Source: Candidatus Sulfotelmatobacter sp. (GTDB lineage Bacteria > Acidobacteriota > Terriglobia > Terriglobales > Acidobacteriaceae). From it: a stretch of DNA of 6,400 nt. The notes beneath the pieces are model-generated. The model was given only the letters and a program-made list of their open reading frames with translations, had not been told where the DNA came from and made no database searches. Shown piece by piece: positions 1 to 5,648 of the stretch (positions are counted from its first letter, which is position 1; every line of letters begins with the position of its first letter). Location: NCBI GenBank assembly GCA_030045935.1, contig JASIEN010000245.1:1-6400 (forward strand), given 5' to 3'. The translations under genes and the position numbers were made by a program.

Positions 1-825
1 ATCGGAGCGGATCGGCTCGCGAATGCTTTCGAGAACGGTGATCGCTTCGGCCGGCTGGTTCTCAAGCAATAACGCGTCTGCATTCGTGAGGCGGACATCC
101 CGGACAAGCAGGGAATCCGGATAATGCTCGGAGAAATTGGCAAGTGCGGCCAGAGCTTCGGCCGTGCGACCGGTTTGCAGATATGAGACGCCGAGATAGT
201 AGGCTACGTAGTCGCCGAGGTCTCCAGCGTGAACTTTGGCACGGCTTAGTGGATCGATAGCTTTGGCGTAGTCGTGGTCGAGAACGTGCGCGTAACCGAG
301 GACGAGCCAGGCCAGAGCGCCGGCATCTTCGTTTGCGTGCAGGCGGGCATAATTAAGCACCCCGCTGTAGGCGGCGAGAGAGCGATCGGCCAGAAGCTGT
401 TGTGCCATGGGGCGAAGGCTTGCCGAAGCGACGAACGCTTGCCGCATACGGCGGACGCGGGGCGAGAGAGGACGCTTGCGGGTGGTCGTGCTATGGAGCG
501 TGGCGGGTTTTTTGGCAACGGTTTTGTGGGTGGTCGCGGGCTTGGTTTCAACCGGTGAAGTTCCGGAAGGAGCAGGGGATTTTTGCGAGGAAACATCGGT
601 CTGGGATGATTGGGCTGCCGATGGTAGGCACAATAGACCGAGTAGGGCGCAGAATGCGATTATTGCGAGGACTCCGTCTTTCGCCCCTCTGGGGCTCGCA
701 CTCTTGTCTCGGTTTACCCACGGCTTACGCCGTGGGCTGTAGTCTTCCGCCGCTGCGCGGCTAAAGGCCGAGTCCGGCAGACAGCGCAGCTGCCCTTCAA
801 CTTTCTGAACTGGCGACCACTTCAT
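1..825 (-). CDS. Soluble lytic murein transglycosylase, N-terminal part (cut by window edge)
   Basis: The reading frame is open from an ATG at 823-825 to the window edge and gives 275 residues; the C-terminal part is outside. Residues about 52-67 form a hydrophobic stretch followed by a signal peptidase I-type site (SAA before Q72). A Thr/Lys/Pro/Ser-rich linker follows, about residues 73-120. From about residue 140 come repeated helical hairpins with TPR character, for example AYSGVLNYARLH, AWLVLGYAHVLDHDYAKAI and DYVAYYLGVSYLQTGRTAEAL. This matches my memory of the alpha-superhelical N-terminal domain of Slt-type transglycosylases, periplasmic enzymes that cleave peptidoglycan glycan strands with 1,6-anhydro ends. 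The catalytic SLT domain with its Glu would lie past position 1, so activity cannot be confirmed here. The 50 residues before the signal core are odd: they are encoded by palindromic repeat DNA. No ATG, GTG or TTG occurs between the repeat and the signal core, so ATG 825 (or an in-frame GTG at 838-840) is the plausible start. The Shine-Dalgarno match is weak. The gene lies 62 bp after the GAF-like gene, probably in one operon. Another TPR-rich exported protein is the main alternative. Confidence 0.78.
   Translation of the reverse strand, partial: MKWSPVQKVEGQLRCLPDSAFSRAAAEDYSPRRKPWVNRDKSASPRGAKDGVLAIIAFCALLGLLCLPSAAQSSQTDVSSQKSPAPSGTSPVETKPATTHKTVAKKPATLHSTTTRKRPLSPRVRRMRQAFVASASLRPMAQQLLADRSLAAYSGVLNYARLHANEDAGALAWLVLGYAHVLDHDYAKAIDPLSRAKVHAGDLGDYVAYYLGVSYLQTGRTAEALAALANFSEHYPDSLLVRDVRLTNADALLLENQPAEAITVLESIREPIRSD
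678..770. repeat. Palindromic (REP-like) interspersed element candidate
   Basis: Three perfect inverted repeats stand in a row within about 80 bp: GCCCC/GGGGC (683-687 and 691-695, 3-nt loop), CCCACGGC/GCCGTGGG (717-724 and 729-736, 4-nt loop TTAC) and GCCGC/GCGGC (749-753 and 757-761, 3-nt loop). This arrangement resembles REP-like elements that I recall as dispersed in acidobacterial genomes. Only one copy is in this window, so the repeat status and the exact ends are inferred. It overlaps the start of the transglycosylase frame and encodes a Pro/Arg/Ser-rich segment there. Confidence 0.6.
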
Positions 826-887
826 TGAACCTGAAAGCACTACTTTTGTTCTTTGCGGAGACACGGTACAACCACAAGGCCGCCGAG

Positions 888-1994
888 CTAGCGGTGAAAA
901 TTCGCTCCCATCACAGAAATATCGTCTTCGGCAAGGCTACGCAACAACTCATGATGAAAATAGTCGCCACTGGCGGCCGCGGTATTTCCATAACGCTTTT
1001 GAAAAGTGCCGCGGCTCTTCTCTATATCCTCTTTTAACCGATCGTAGAGATCTTTGTTGCGGCGGCCTTCCGCAACCTTTGCCTGATTGTAAAGCTTGAT
1101 TTCATCCACCAGCAGCCGGGCGAAGCGCTGCGCTTTGCGGTGAGTCTCGGCGTCTTCCGGGGACAGTCCAGCCAAGGGATCTGCCGCAGTCGCCGGAGCG
1201 GCGGCTGTACTGGCGTGGGCCGCAGGTATATCGACGACCTGCTCGGGCACATGGGCGGCCGCATGTTTAGGCGCATGCCCGGCGAAGGGATCGGAAAAGG
1301 AAGAAACCGTCTGCACTGGCGGAGCGGTCTCTGCATGAACCTCATCTCTCGAGGCTTGTTTGCGTAACGAAGCTACTTCCAGCCACGCGCTGGTTGACAT
1401 TACGAGCAACTCGAGGGAGTCGGGATCAAGCTGACCGGTTTCTCCACCATCGGCATAAACGATGGCCGCAACTTTATCTTTCAACAGGAGCGGCAAGACC
1501 AGCATTTGCTCGTTAGCAGGACGGCCGAAGCGCTCAACAAACGCGCTTCCCATTTCGGCAATGTTGCCTGGAGCGGCGACCCGGTTCTGATAACTGTGAG
1601 CGGGCGGGCCAGTAGTGAGGTCGAGAGCGAAATCTTTGACCGGATCTGTTTCTCCGAAGCCGCGAGACTGCCAACCGGATGCGGCACCGGCCTTGACCAC
1701 AAATAGAGCGATGCGTGAGCAGTAGCCGCTCCCCGCATCGAGCAGAGCGCGGAGAATCTCCTTCTGACTTGATCCGGCCTGAATATTGGCAACGGCTTGG
1801 ACAAGGGCATTGGCGTTTGCAGATGAAGAACTGCTTTGTGCTTCGCCTTCCTGCGCGGGCAAGGCGTCGAGTACCTGCTGCACGATTCTCGATTCCAGTT
1901 CCGGAATCTGCGACTCGAGAACCTGTGCGACGGCCTTTTCGACAATTTGCCCAATTTGATTGGGCTTTCCATCGTCTTGATGTTTTTTTGCCAT
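888..1994 (-). CDS. GAF-like domain protein with conserved-looking C-terminal helical segment
   Basis: This is a 368-residue protein with no signal peptide or membrane segment, so probably cytoplasmic. Residues 1-50 are charged and helical (IVEKAVAQVLESQIPELESRI) and may form a coiled coil or oligomer. Residues about 60-210 have the pattern of a GAF sensory domain: helix, RIALFVVKAG strand, then MLVLPLLLKDKVAAIVYADG, the usual final-sheet signature, then a helix. I see no obvious haem, bilin or cyclic-nucleotide motif, so the ligand is unknown. An Ala/Pro/His-rich linker (about 215-275) leads to a charged helical C-terminus (283-368) with ARLLVDEIKLYNQAKVAEG and LYDRLKEDIEKSR, which I recall as recurring in acidobacterial regulators. 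An in-frame stop at 2025-2027 with no other start codon in between fixes the ATG at 1994. No strong Shine-Dalgarno is seen. It precedes the transglycosylase gene and may be co-transcribed with it. A role in sensing or in polar or cell-envelope regulation is inference only. Confidence 0.8.
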   Translation of the reverse strand: MAKKHQDDGKPNQIGQIVEKAVAQVLESQIPELESRIVQQVLDALPAQEGEAQSSSSSANANALVQAVANIQAGSSQKEILRALLDAGSGYCSRIALFVVKAGAASGWQSRGFGETDPVKDFALDLTTGPPAHSYQNRVAAPGNIAEMGSAFVERFGRPANEQMLVLPLLLKDKVAAIVYADGGETGQLDPDSLELLVMSTSAWLEVASLRKQASRDEVHAETAPPVQTVSSFSDPFAGHAPKHAAAHVPEQVVDIPAAHASTAAAPATAADPLAGLSPEDAETHRKAQRFARLLVDEIKLYNQAKVAEGRRNKDLYDRLKEDIEKSRGTFQKRYGNTAAASGDYFHHELLRSLAEDDISVMGANFHR

Positions 1995-2050
1995 GCCAAA
2001 GTCGAGGTGATGCGGCGTAACCGCTCAGGTAATACGTCCCGTAGGCACTG

Positions 2051-2079
2051 ATTATATGGTACTTGTGGGCACGACCCAG
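2051..2079 (-). promoter_or_regulatory. Candidate promoter for the GAF-like/transglycosylase operon
   Basis: Read on the minus strand there is a perfect TATAAT (-10) at 2051-2056, about 57 bp upstream of the GAF-like gene ATG. The -35 region at the right distance (2073-2079) is poor, with only TGGGTC-like matches at 16 bp spacing. The predicted transcript start near 2044 would give a leader of about 50 nt. Confidence 0.4.
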
Positions 2080-2134
2080 AGTACGCAAGGACGTGTTCGA
2101 CCGCGTACCCGGCTGCTTCGACTGTATCGTAAAT

Positions 2135-2160
2135 CCCGGTCTAGAGAAAGCCAGATCGGG
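2135..2160. other. Intergenic hairpin in the divergent promoter region
   Basis: CCCGGTCT (2135-2142) can pair with AGATCGGG (2153-2160) over 8 positions, with one G-U pair and a 10-nt loop. There is no T-run on either side, so it does not look like an intrinsic terminator. It lies between the two divergent promoter candidates and could be an operator-like site, an RNA structure or chance. The rest of 1995-2327 shows no supported gene. Confidence 0.3.
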
Positions 2161-2241
2161 CTAAAACAGTGTTTCTCTTGACACTTGTTCGGGGTGGGGG
2201 AATGTCGAGCGGATTCGGCCGACGCAACGCCCAGGACCCGA

Positions 2242-2271
2242 TTGGGCAAATTCCGCCGCGCCAAGTAAAAT
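2242..2271 (+). promoter_or_regulatory. Candidate promoter for the sigma/anti-sigma operon
   Basis: TTGGGC (2242-2247) and TAAAAT (2266-2271) are spaced by 18 bp and would start transcription near 2279, about 50 nt before the sigma-factor ATG. An alternative is an ECF-style -35 core GGAAC at 2285-2289, which would suggest autoregulation. Its possible -10 near 2311 is at a long spacing, so I rank it lower. Confidence 0.35.
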
Positions 2272-2327
2272 AAAAGCTACCTAGGGAACGTCATCAGAAT
2301 TCCCGAAAATACTGAATCGCCTTAACA

Positions 2328-2996
2328 ATGGGAGCCATCCAAAATAAATTGGAACAGCCTGTCAGCGATGAACTGGCGCTGGTGCAGGCAGCCAAGCGGG
2401 GCGACGACTCAGCCTTCGAAGAGCTGGTTCGGCGCTATGACCGCAATGTTTTCAGGATCGCGCAACACATCACGCAAAACCGCGAAGACGCGGAGGACGT
2501 GGTCCAGGAAGCGTTCCTGAAGGCATACAGCAATTTGGCCAAGTTCCAGGAGCAGTCGAAGTTTTACACATGGCTGGTGCGCATTGCCGTCAACGAAGCG
2601 TTGATGAAGCTGCGCCGCAAGAAGCCTGAGCGTACCGTTTCGCTCGATGAAGACATAAAGACAGAAGATGATTCGCTGCCGCGCGAAATTGCCGATTGGA
2701 GCCCGAATCCCGAACAGCAATTCACGCAGGCCGAACTACGTGAGATTTTAAGCAAAACGATACAGGGCCTTCCCCCGGGCTTTCGGACCGTGTTTGTGCT
2801 GAGGGACGTGGAAGGTCTGTCAACGGAAGAAACCGCAGCGGCCCTCGATTTGAGTGTACCCGCGGTAAAGTCGCGGTTGTTGCGGGCCCGGTTGCAATTG
2901 CGCGAGCGGTTGGGAAAATATTTTCAGAGACGTGGAAATGGAGCCGCAAATCATCATGAAGATGGCAATCGCGCAGGTGGAGATGGTGATCAGTGA
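2328..2996 (+). CDS. ECF-family RNA polymerase sigma factor (RpoE-like)
   Basis: This 222-residue sigma-70 family protein has only regions 2 and 4, the layout of ECF sigma factors. Region 2 spans about residues 28-98: a core-binding helix EELVRRYDRNVFRIA, the region 2.2 motif DAEDVVQEAFLKAY (54-67) and a -10-recognition part ending FYTWLVRIAVNEALMKLRRKK. A 40-residue acidic linker follows. Region 4 spans about 139-195, with LPPGFRTVFVLRDVEGLSTEETA and the -35 helix-turn-helix helix VPAVKSRLLRARLQLRERL. The last 20 or so residues are a Gly/Asp/His-rich tail beyond the usual end. An in-frame TGA at 2313-2315 makes ATG 2328 the first possible start, yet there is no clear Shine-Dalgarno before it. 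The stop overlaps the start of the anti-sigma gene. The regulated genes cannot be told from this window. The family assignment is firm; the exact ECF subgroup is not. Confidence 0.95.
   Translation: MGAIQNKLEQPVSDELALVQAAKRGDDSAFEELVRRYDRNVFRIAQHITQNREDAEDVVQEAFLKAYSNLAKFQEQSKFYTWLVRIAVNEALMKLRRKKPERTVSLDEDIKTEDDSLPREIADWSPNPEQQFTQAELREILSKTIQGLPPGFRTVFVLRDVEGLSTEETAAALDLSVPAVKSRLLRARLQLRERLGKYFQRRGNGAANHHEDGNRAGGDGDQ
2976..2996 (+). promoter_or_regulatory. Ribosome binding site and GTGA stop/start overlap
   Basis: A GGTGGAG stretch at 2976-2982 sits about 10 nt before the GTG start of the anti-sigma gene. The GTG (2993-2995) overlaps the sigma-factor TGA (2994-2996). The nearby ATG at 2998-3000 is in another frame, so GTG is the start. 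The overlap suggests coupled translation, which would keep sigma and anti-sigma levels matched. Confidence 0.65.
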
Positions 2997-3250
2997 AATG
3001 CTCTGAGTTTTTGAACGAGCTCACCAACTATCTGGACGGAGTGCTCGACGAATCAACCAAGGTCAAGTTGGAGAACCATCTTTCCTGGTGCCATAACTGC
3101 TATGTGGTGTGCGACACAACCAAGAAGACCATCGAGATTTACCGTGACTCGCAACTCTACGAATTGCCCGACGACCTCCGCACCCGCCTTCGTTCCGCAA
3201 TCATGAAAAAGTGCCAGCAACACAAGAAGCACGGGCCGCAGAGCGTGTAA
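2993..3250 (+). CDS. Soluble zinc-binding anti-sigma factor (zf-HC2/ZAS type)
   Basis: This is an 85-residue protein beginning at a GTG codon. It carries the anti-sigma zinc signature H-x3-C-x2-C at H29, C33 and C36, with an additional Cys at position 3 (MKCSEF) that can act as the fourth ligand, as in zf-HC2/ZAS proteins. The N-terminal helix, containing LNELTNYLDGVLDE, fits the part that packs onto sigma regions 2 and 4. There is no transmembrane segment, so unlike many anti-sigma factors it should be cytoplasmic and might respond to redox or zinc changes through the Cys-His site; that is inferred from soluble relatives such as RsrA. The C-terminal part is basic (MKKCQQHKKHG). It directly follows its presumed partner, the ECF sigma factor, with a 4-nt overlap, which is the usual arrangement for a cognate pair. 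Confidence 0.88.
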   Translation: MKCSEFLNELTNYLDGVLDESTKVKLENHLSWCHNCYVVCDTTKKTIEIYRDSQLYELPDDLRTRLRSAIMKKCQQHKKHGPQSV

Positions 3251-3256
3251 AGGCAA

Positions 3257-3291
3257 GTTTCAAAGGTTTCAAAGTTCCGCAGGTTTCAAAG
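3257..3291. repeat. Tandem 9-mer repeat (GTTTCAAAG)
   Basis: Three exact copies of GTTTCAAAG start at 3257, 3266 and 3283. A degenerate unit, GTTCCGCAG, fills 3274-3282, so the array is a near-continuous run of four 9-nt units. It begins seven bases after the anti-sigma stop codon. I recall GTTTCAAAG-like runs in intergenic DNA of acidobacteria, but that is memory, not a search result. The units are too short and unspaced to be CRISPR. Confidence 0.7.
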
Positions 3292-3300
3292 TACCCCTCC

Positions 3301-3312
3301 CCAACCGGTTGG
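3301..3312. other. 12-bp perfect palindrome in convergent spacer
   Basis: CCAACCGGTTGG is a perfect palindrome, so it reads the same on both strands. It lies between the anti-sigma gene and the convergent VWA gene. As RNA it leaves no loop, and no T-run follows, so an intrinsic terminator is unlikely; a dimeric-protein site or part of a repeat element is possible. The rest of 3251-3420 has no supported gene and no clear terminator for either converging operon. Confidence 0.35.
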
Positions 3313-3420
3313 TCCTTGAAAGTGGTTTATCCCCCGGCCAAATCAGAAAAACTGGAAGTGCAGCCCAGGGCGAGCCCGCCGCTTCTTTGGAGGGGTTCTA
3401 AATGACGTCTGTCTACGCTC

Positions 3421-5352
3421 CTAAGGTTCCGCGGAATGAGGTTGTGCGACCGCGGCATAATATCCCTTGCGCGAGTACACCTTTAGTTGGCGGCCCTCCT
3501 TTTGGGCCTTGATCTCAATCGGACGGTAGCGACCATCCCGCTTGAAATCGGCTGGCTTATAAGAGAGCAGATAGCGGCTGCGTATGACGCGCTGGAGATC
3601 GCTAAAACTGCCGCCCAGGCCACCCACCGAGCCGGGAATGAAGATGGTTCCTCCCGTAAGTTCCGAAAGAGTTTTCAGGGCATGCTCACCGGTCGAGTTG
3701 TCTGGCCACTGGTCGCCAAGATCCCTCGTGCTGATTGTGTAAACCGCAGTTTCACCACGGAGGGAATTTGCTATCGCTTGCTTGAGTGTGGCGGTGCTCG
3801 AGTTGTCTTCTCCATCGCTGAGAACGACCAGAACCCTGGCGACGGGCTGGCTCTCCACACGGGTTGCCAGTTTATTCGCCGCGAAATCCACCGCGTCCCA
3901 AAGCGCAGTGCCACCACCAGGCGCGAGCTGGTTGACGGCGCGAGCCGTAAGTGTCTGGTCCCCGGTGAAATCCTGTACCAGCAAGACCGAATTGTTTACG
4001 CCGATAACGAAAGCAAGATCGTCCTTGCCCGTGACTACCATTTGAAGGAACTTCACAGCTGCTGCCCGTTCAAATGAAATCCGTTCGTGGACGGACTCGC
4101 TCGTGTCGATGATGAGCCCAAGCCGCAGCGGCAGTTCGGACTCGTTGCGGAACGAAAGCACTGCTGCCGGTGGTCTATTGTCGTCGCGAACCACGATGTC
4201 GGAGGGAGTCAGGTTGGTAACTGATTTTCCGTGATCGGTAGCAGAGAAGAAAACCCCAACCTCCTCAACCTTAGTTCGTATGACGGTGCCAGTAAAGTTG
4301 GTTCCGGAGCCGGGTAAGGGTGCATTCGAGTTCGATGCCATTGTTGCGGTGCAGTTCGGGCACGTCGGCTCTGGCTCGGCTTCAGCCTCGGCGATCTGGC
4401 GCCTTTCCTTTAGGTCCTGTAACACATGCTGCGCGTATCGCGATTGTTCCTCTGGAGTTGCATCGCTGCTGGTGGAAACCGTAACGGGCTGGATCAGTTC
4501 CAGCTTTGCCTCTAACGCCGGCCGATTCCGTTCCCTCTTGATCTGCTCAAGGATAGTGCGAAACTGGTCCGCCGAGGGCGACTTCGGGTCTTCCTGCAAC
4601 AGGGTTTCCATCTCATTCTGCGCGCCGGCGAGATTGTTTTGCGCCGCCTGCGCCTCAGCGGCGAAGAAATGTACGATCGTGGCATTCTTGTGTTTCCGGT
4701 TATGCACCTGGTCCGCTGTTGTGACAACTGCGGGGTAGTCGTGATTCTTGAGTTGCGCATAGGTAAGAGCAACCTGCAACTGAAGATCAAGCGGCGCTAT
4801 GGAGGACGCTTTTTGGAGCGAATCTTGGGCGCCGGGATATTCTTCCAGCGACAACTGGGCGCAACCCAGATTCAGATAGGAGTTGGGCAGGTGGTCATCG
4901 AGAGCAACTGCCTGCGCAAATTGATCGCGGGCCTGCTGTTTCTGTCCGAGATTCAGGTAAGCGGTGCCCAGCGCGTTATGGGCGGCAACATAACTCGAAT
5001 AAATGTTGATCGCATGTGACAGATGGTCAACGGCACCCTGAAGGTCCTTCCGCATCAGCAGTTGATAACCCTTATCGTATTCGTGCTGCGCCTTCCCCGG
5101 GGCCTTGAGGTCCAGCGCAGAAACCGAGCCCGCTGGCATCTGCAGGGGAGTGCCGTCAGGATTCTGCCCGTTTACCAGGAAGATGTTCAGCTCCATTTCG
5201 CCAGTTTGAATGGCGTCGAGGTTCACGGCTGAGTTGAACCTGTCGCCGTTGTTTACGGGTAAATTAAAGATCTGCGCCGCCGAATGGCGCGACACCATCG
5301 CCACGAAGAATAGAGAAAGGACCCAGATCAATCGAAAAATTGGCTTTGGCAT
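3421..5352 (-). CDS. Exported TPR and VWA domain protein (VWFA-related acidobacterial type)
   Basis: This is a 643-residue protein. Residues 1-26 form a signal peptide (hydrophobic IFRLIWVLSLFFVAMV, cleavage after SAA, before Q27). A TPR array spans about 87-215, with units such as GYQLLMRKDLQGAVDHLSHAI, AHNALGTAYLNLGQKQQARDQF and SYLNLGCAQLSLEEYPGAQ. A helical, Glu-rich linker with a CPNC pair (C331, C334) comes next. The VWA domain lies at about 365-600 and has a complete metal-ion adhesion site: D416-x-S418-x-S420, T482 in GGGTALWDA, and D513 in SDGED. The end, RYLLSYKPADFKRDGRYRPIEIK, is typical of the family TIGR I know as VWFA-related acidobacterial domain. It should act outside the cytoplasm as a binding or scaffold protein; the ligand is unknown. 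A GAGGTGA Shine-Dalgarno fixes the ATG, and no alternative start occurs before an in-frame stop at 5392-5394. The gene is monocistronic here and convergent with the sigma operon. Confidence 0.92.
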   Translation of the reverse strand: MPKPIFRLIWVLSLFFVAMVSRHSAAQIFNLPVNNGDRFNSAVNLDAIQTGEMELNIFLVNGQNPDGTPLQMPAGSVSALDLKAPGKAQHEYDKGYQLLMRKDLQGAVDHLSHAINIYSSYVAAHNALGTAYLNLGQKQQARDQFAQAVALDDHLPNSYLNLGCAQLSLEEYPGAQDSLQKASSIAPLDLQLQVALTYAQLKNHDYPAVVTTADQVHNRKHKNATIVHFFAAEAQAAQNNLAGAQNEMETLLQEDPKSPSADQFRTILEQIKRERNRPALEAKLELIQPVTVSTSSDATPEEQSRYAQHVLQDLKERRQIAEAEAEPEPTCPNCTATMASNSNAPLPGSGTNFTGTVIRTKVEEVGVFFSATDHGKSVTNLTPSDIVVRDDNRPPAAVLSFRNESELPLRLGLIIDTSESVHERISFERAAAVKFLQMVVTGKDDLAFVIGVNNSVLLVQDFTGDQTLTARAVNQLAPGGGTALWDAVDFAANKLATRVESQPVARVLVVLSDGEDNSSTATLKQAIANSLRGETAVYTISTRDLGDQWPDNSTGEHALKTLSELTGGTIFIPGSVGGLGGSFSDLQRVIRSRYLLSYKPADFKRDGRYRPIEIKAQKEGRQLKVYSRKGYYAAVAQPHSAEP

Positions 5353-5356
5353 CGAG

Positions 5357-5363
5357 TCACCTC
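5357..5363 (-). promoter_or_regulatory. Shine-Dalgarno site of the TPR-VWA gene
   Basis: On the minus strand this reads GAGGTGA, a 7-nt match to the 3' end of 16S rRNA, four bases before the ATG at 5350-5352. It is the clearest ribosome binding site in the window and suggests efficient translation of this gene. Confidence 0.75.
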
Positions 5364-5402
5364 GAACTGGGCGGGGAAGGGACGCAGATTCCTACCGGAC
5401 GT

Positions 5403-5431
5403 AGTGTAGTCCCGATCCGGGGCCGAGGCAA
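5403..5431 (-). promoter_or_regulatory. Candidate promoter for the TPR-VWA gene
   Basis: On the minus strand TTGCCT (5426-5431) and TACACT (5403-5408) are separated by 17 bp, each matching four of six consensus bases. The predicted start near 5396 would leave a leader of about 44 nt. The match is modest and other sites further upstream are possible. Confidence 0.3.
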
Positions 5432-5596
5432 CCTTTTGTACTCGTCTAGTAGGCGGTTTTCTCAGAATTGCGGGAACTGCGCGGTGAGGTAGCCGAGGGC
5501 GGGGGGTGTACGGTGTTGTGGATGCGCTCCTGAGCTCCCAGTTCGGACTGGCCCCAGCCTGATCGACCGGAATCGGCAGGCGAACACCCTACAACC

Positions 5597-5644
5597 CTCT
5601 TGGAATCTGCTTCATCTCGTATAATGGCGTTAGCGACTGGGGTG
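5597..5644 (+). promoter_or_regulatory. Candidate promoter and ribosome binding site of the exported hypothetical protein
   Basis: A perfect TATAAT lies at 5620-5625. The -35 at 17 bp spacing (CTCTTG, 5597-5602) is poor; a better TTGGAA at 5600-5605 is too close, at 14 bp. Transcription would begin near 5632, leaving a short leader that holds a GGGGTG site (5639-5644) four bases before the ATG at 5649. The stretch 5432-5596 shows no supported gene; it holds a small CCAGT/ACTGG hairpin with a TCGG loop at 5538-5551. Confidence 0.45.
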
Positions 5645-5648
5645 TAGT

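Noticed and set aside
246..596. A Pro/Arg-rich minus-strand open frame of 116 residues
   Set aside because: The adjacent minus frame carries the transglycosylase with signal peptide and TPR helices through the same bases.
402..764. Plus-strand open frames over the transglycosylase start
   Set aside because: They run antisense to the transglycosylase and end in the palindromic repeat; no domain is visible. Such repeat-derived peptides are common false gene calls.
2178..2183. A perfect TTGACA on the plus strand
   Set aside because: No acceptable -10 occurs at 16-18 bp; the hexamers there read like AATGTC or GAATGT.
2052..2264. A 70-residue minus-strand frame in the divergent intergenic region
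   Set aside because: It covers the promoter region, has no ribosome site and no protein-like pattern.
3257..3291. Possible CRISPR array
   Set aside because: The repeat unit is only 9 nt, the copies abut with no unique spacers, and no cas gene is near.
3487..4077. A 196-residue open frame on the plus strand
   Set aside because: It lies fully antisense to the VWA domain of a well-supported gene, has no ribosome site or recognisable domain, and its composition follows from the opposite frame.
4280..4738. A 152-residue open frame on the plus strand rich in Ser and Cys
   Set aside because: It is antisense to the TPR/linker part of the TPR-VWA gene; the Ser/Cys-rich composition is typical of a shadow frame.
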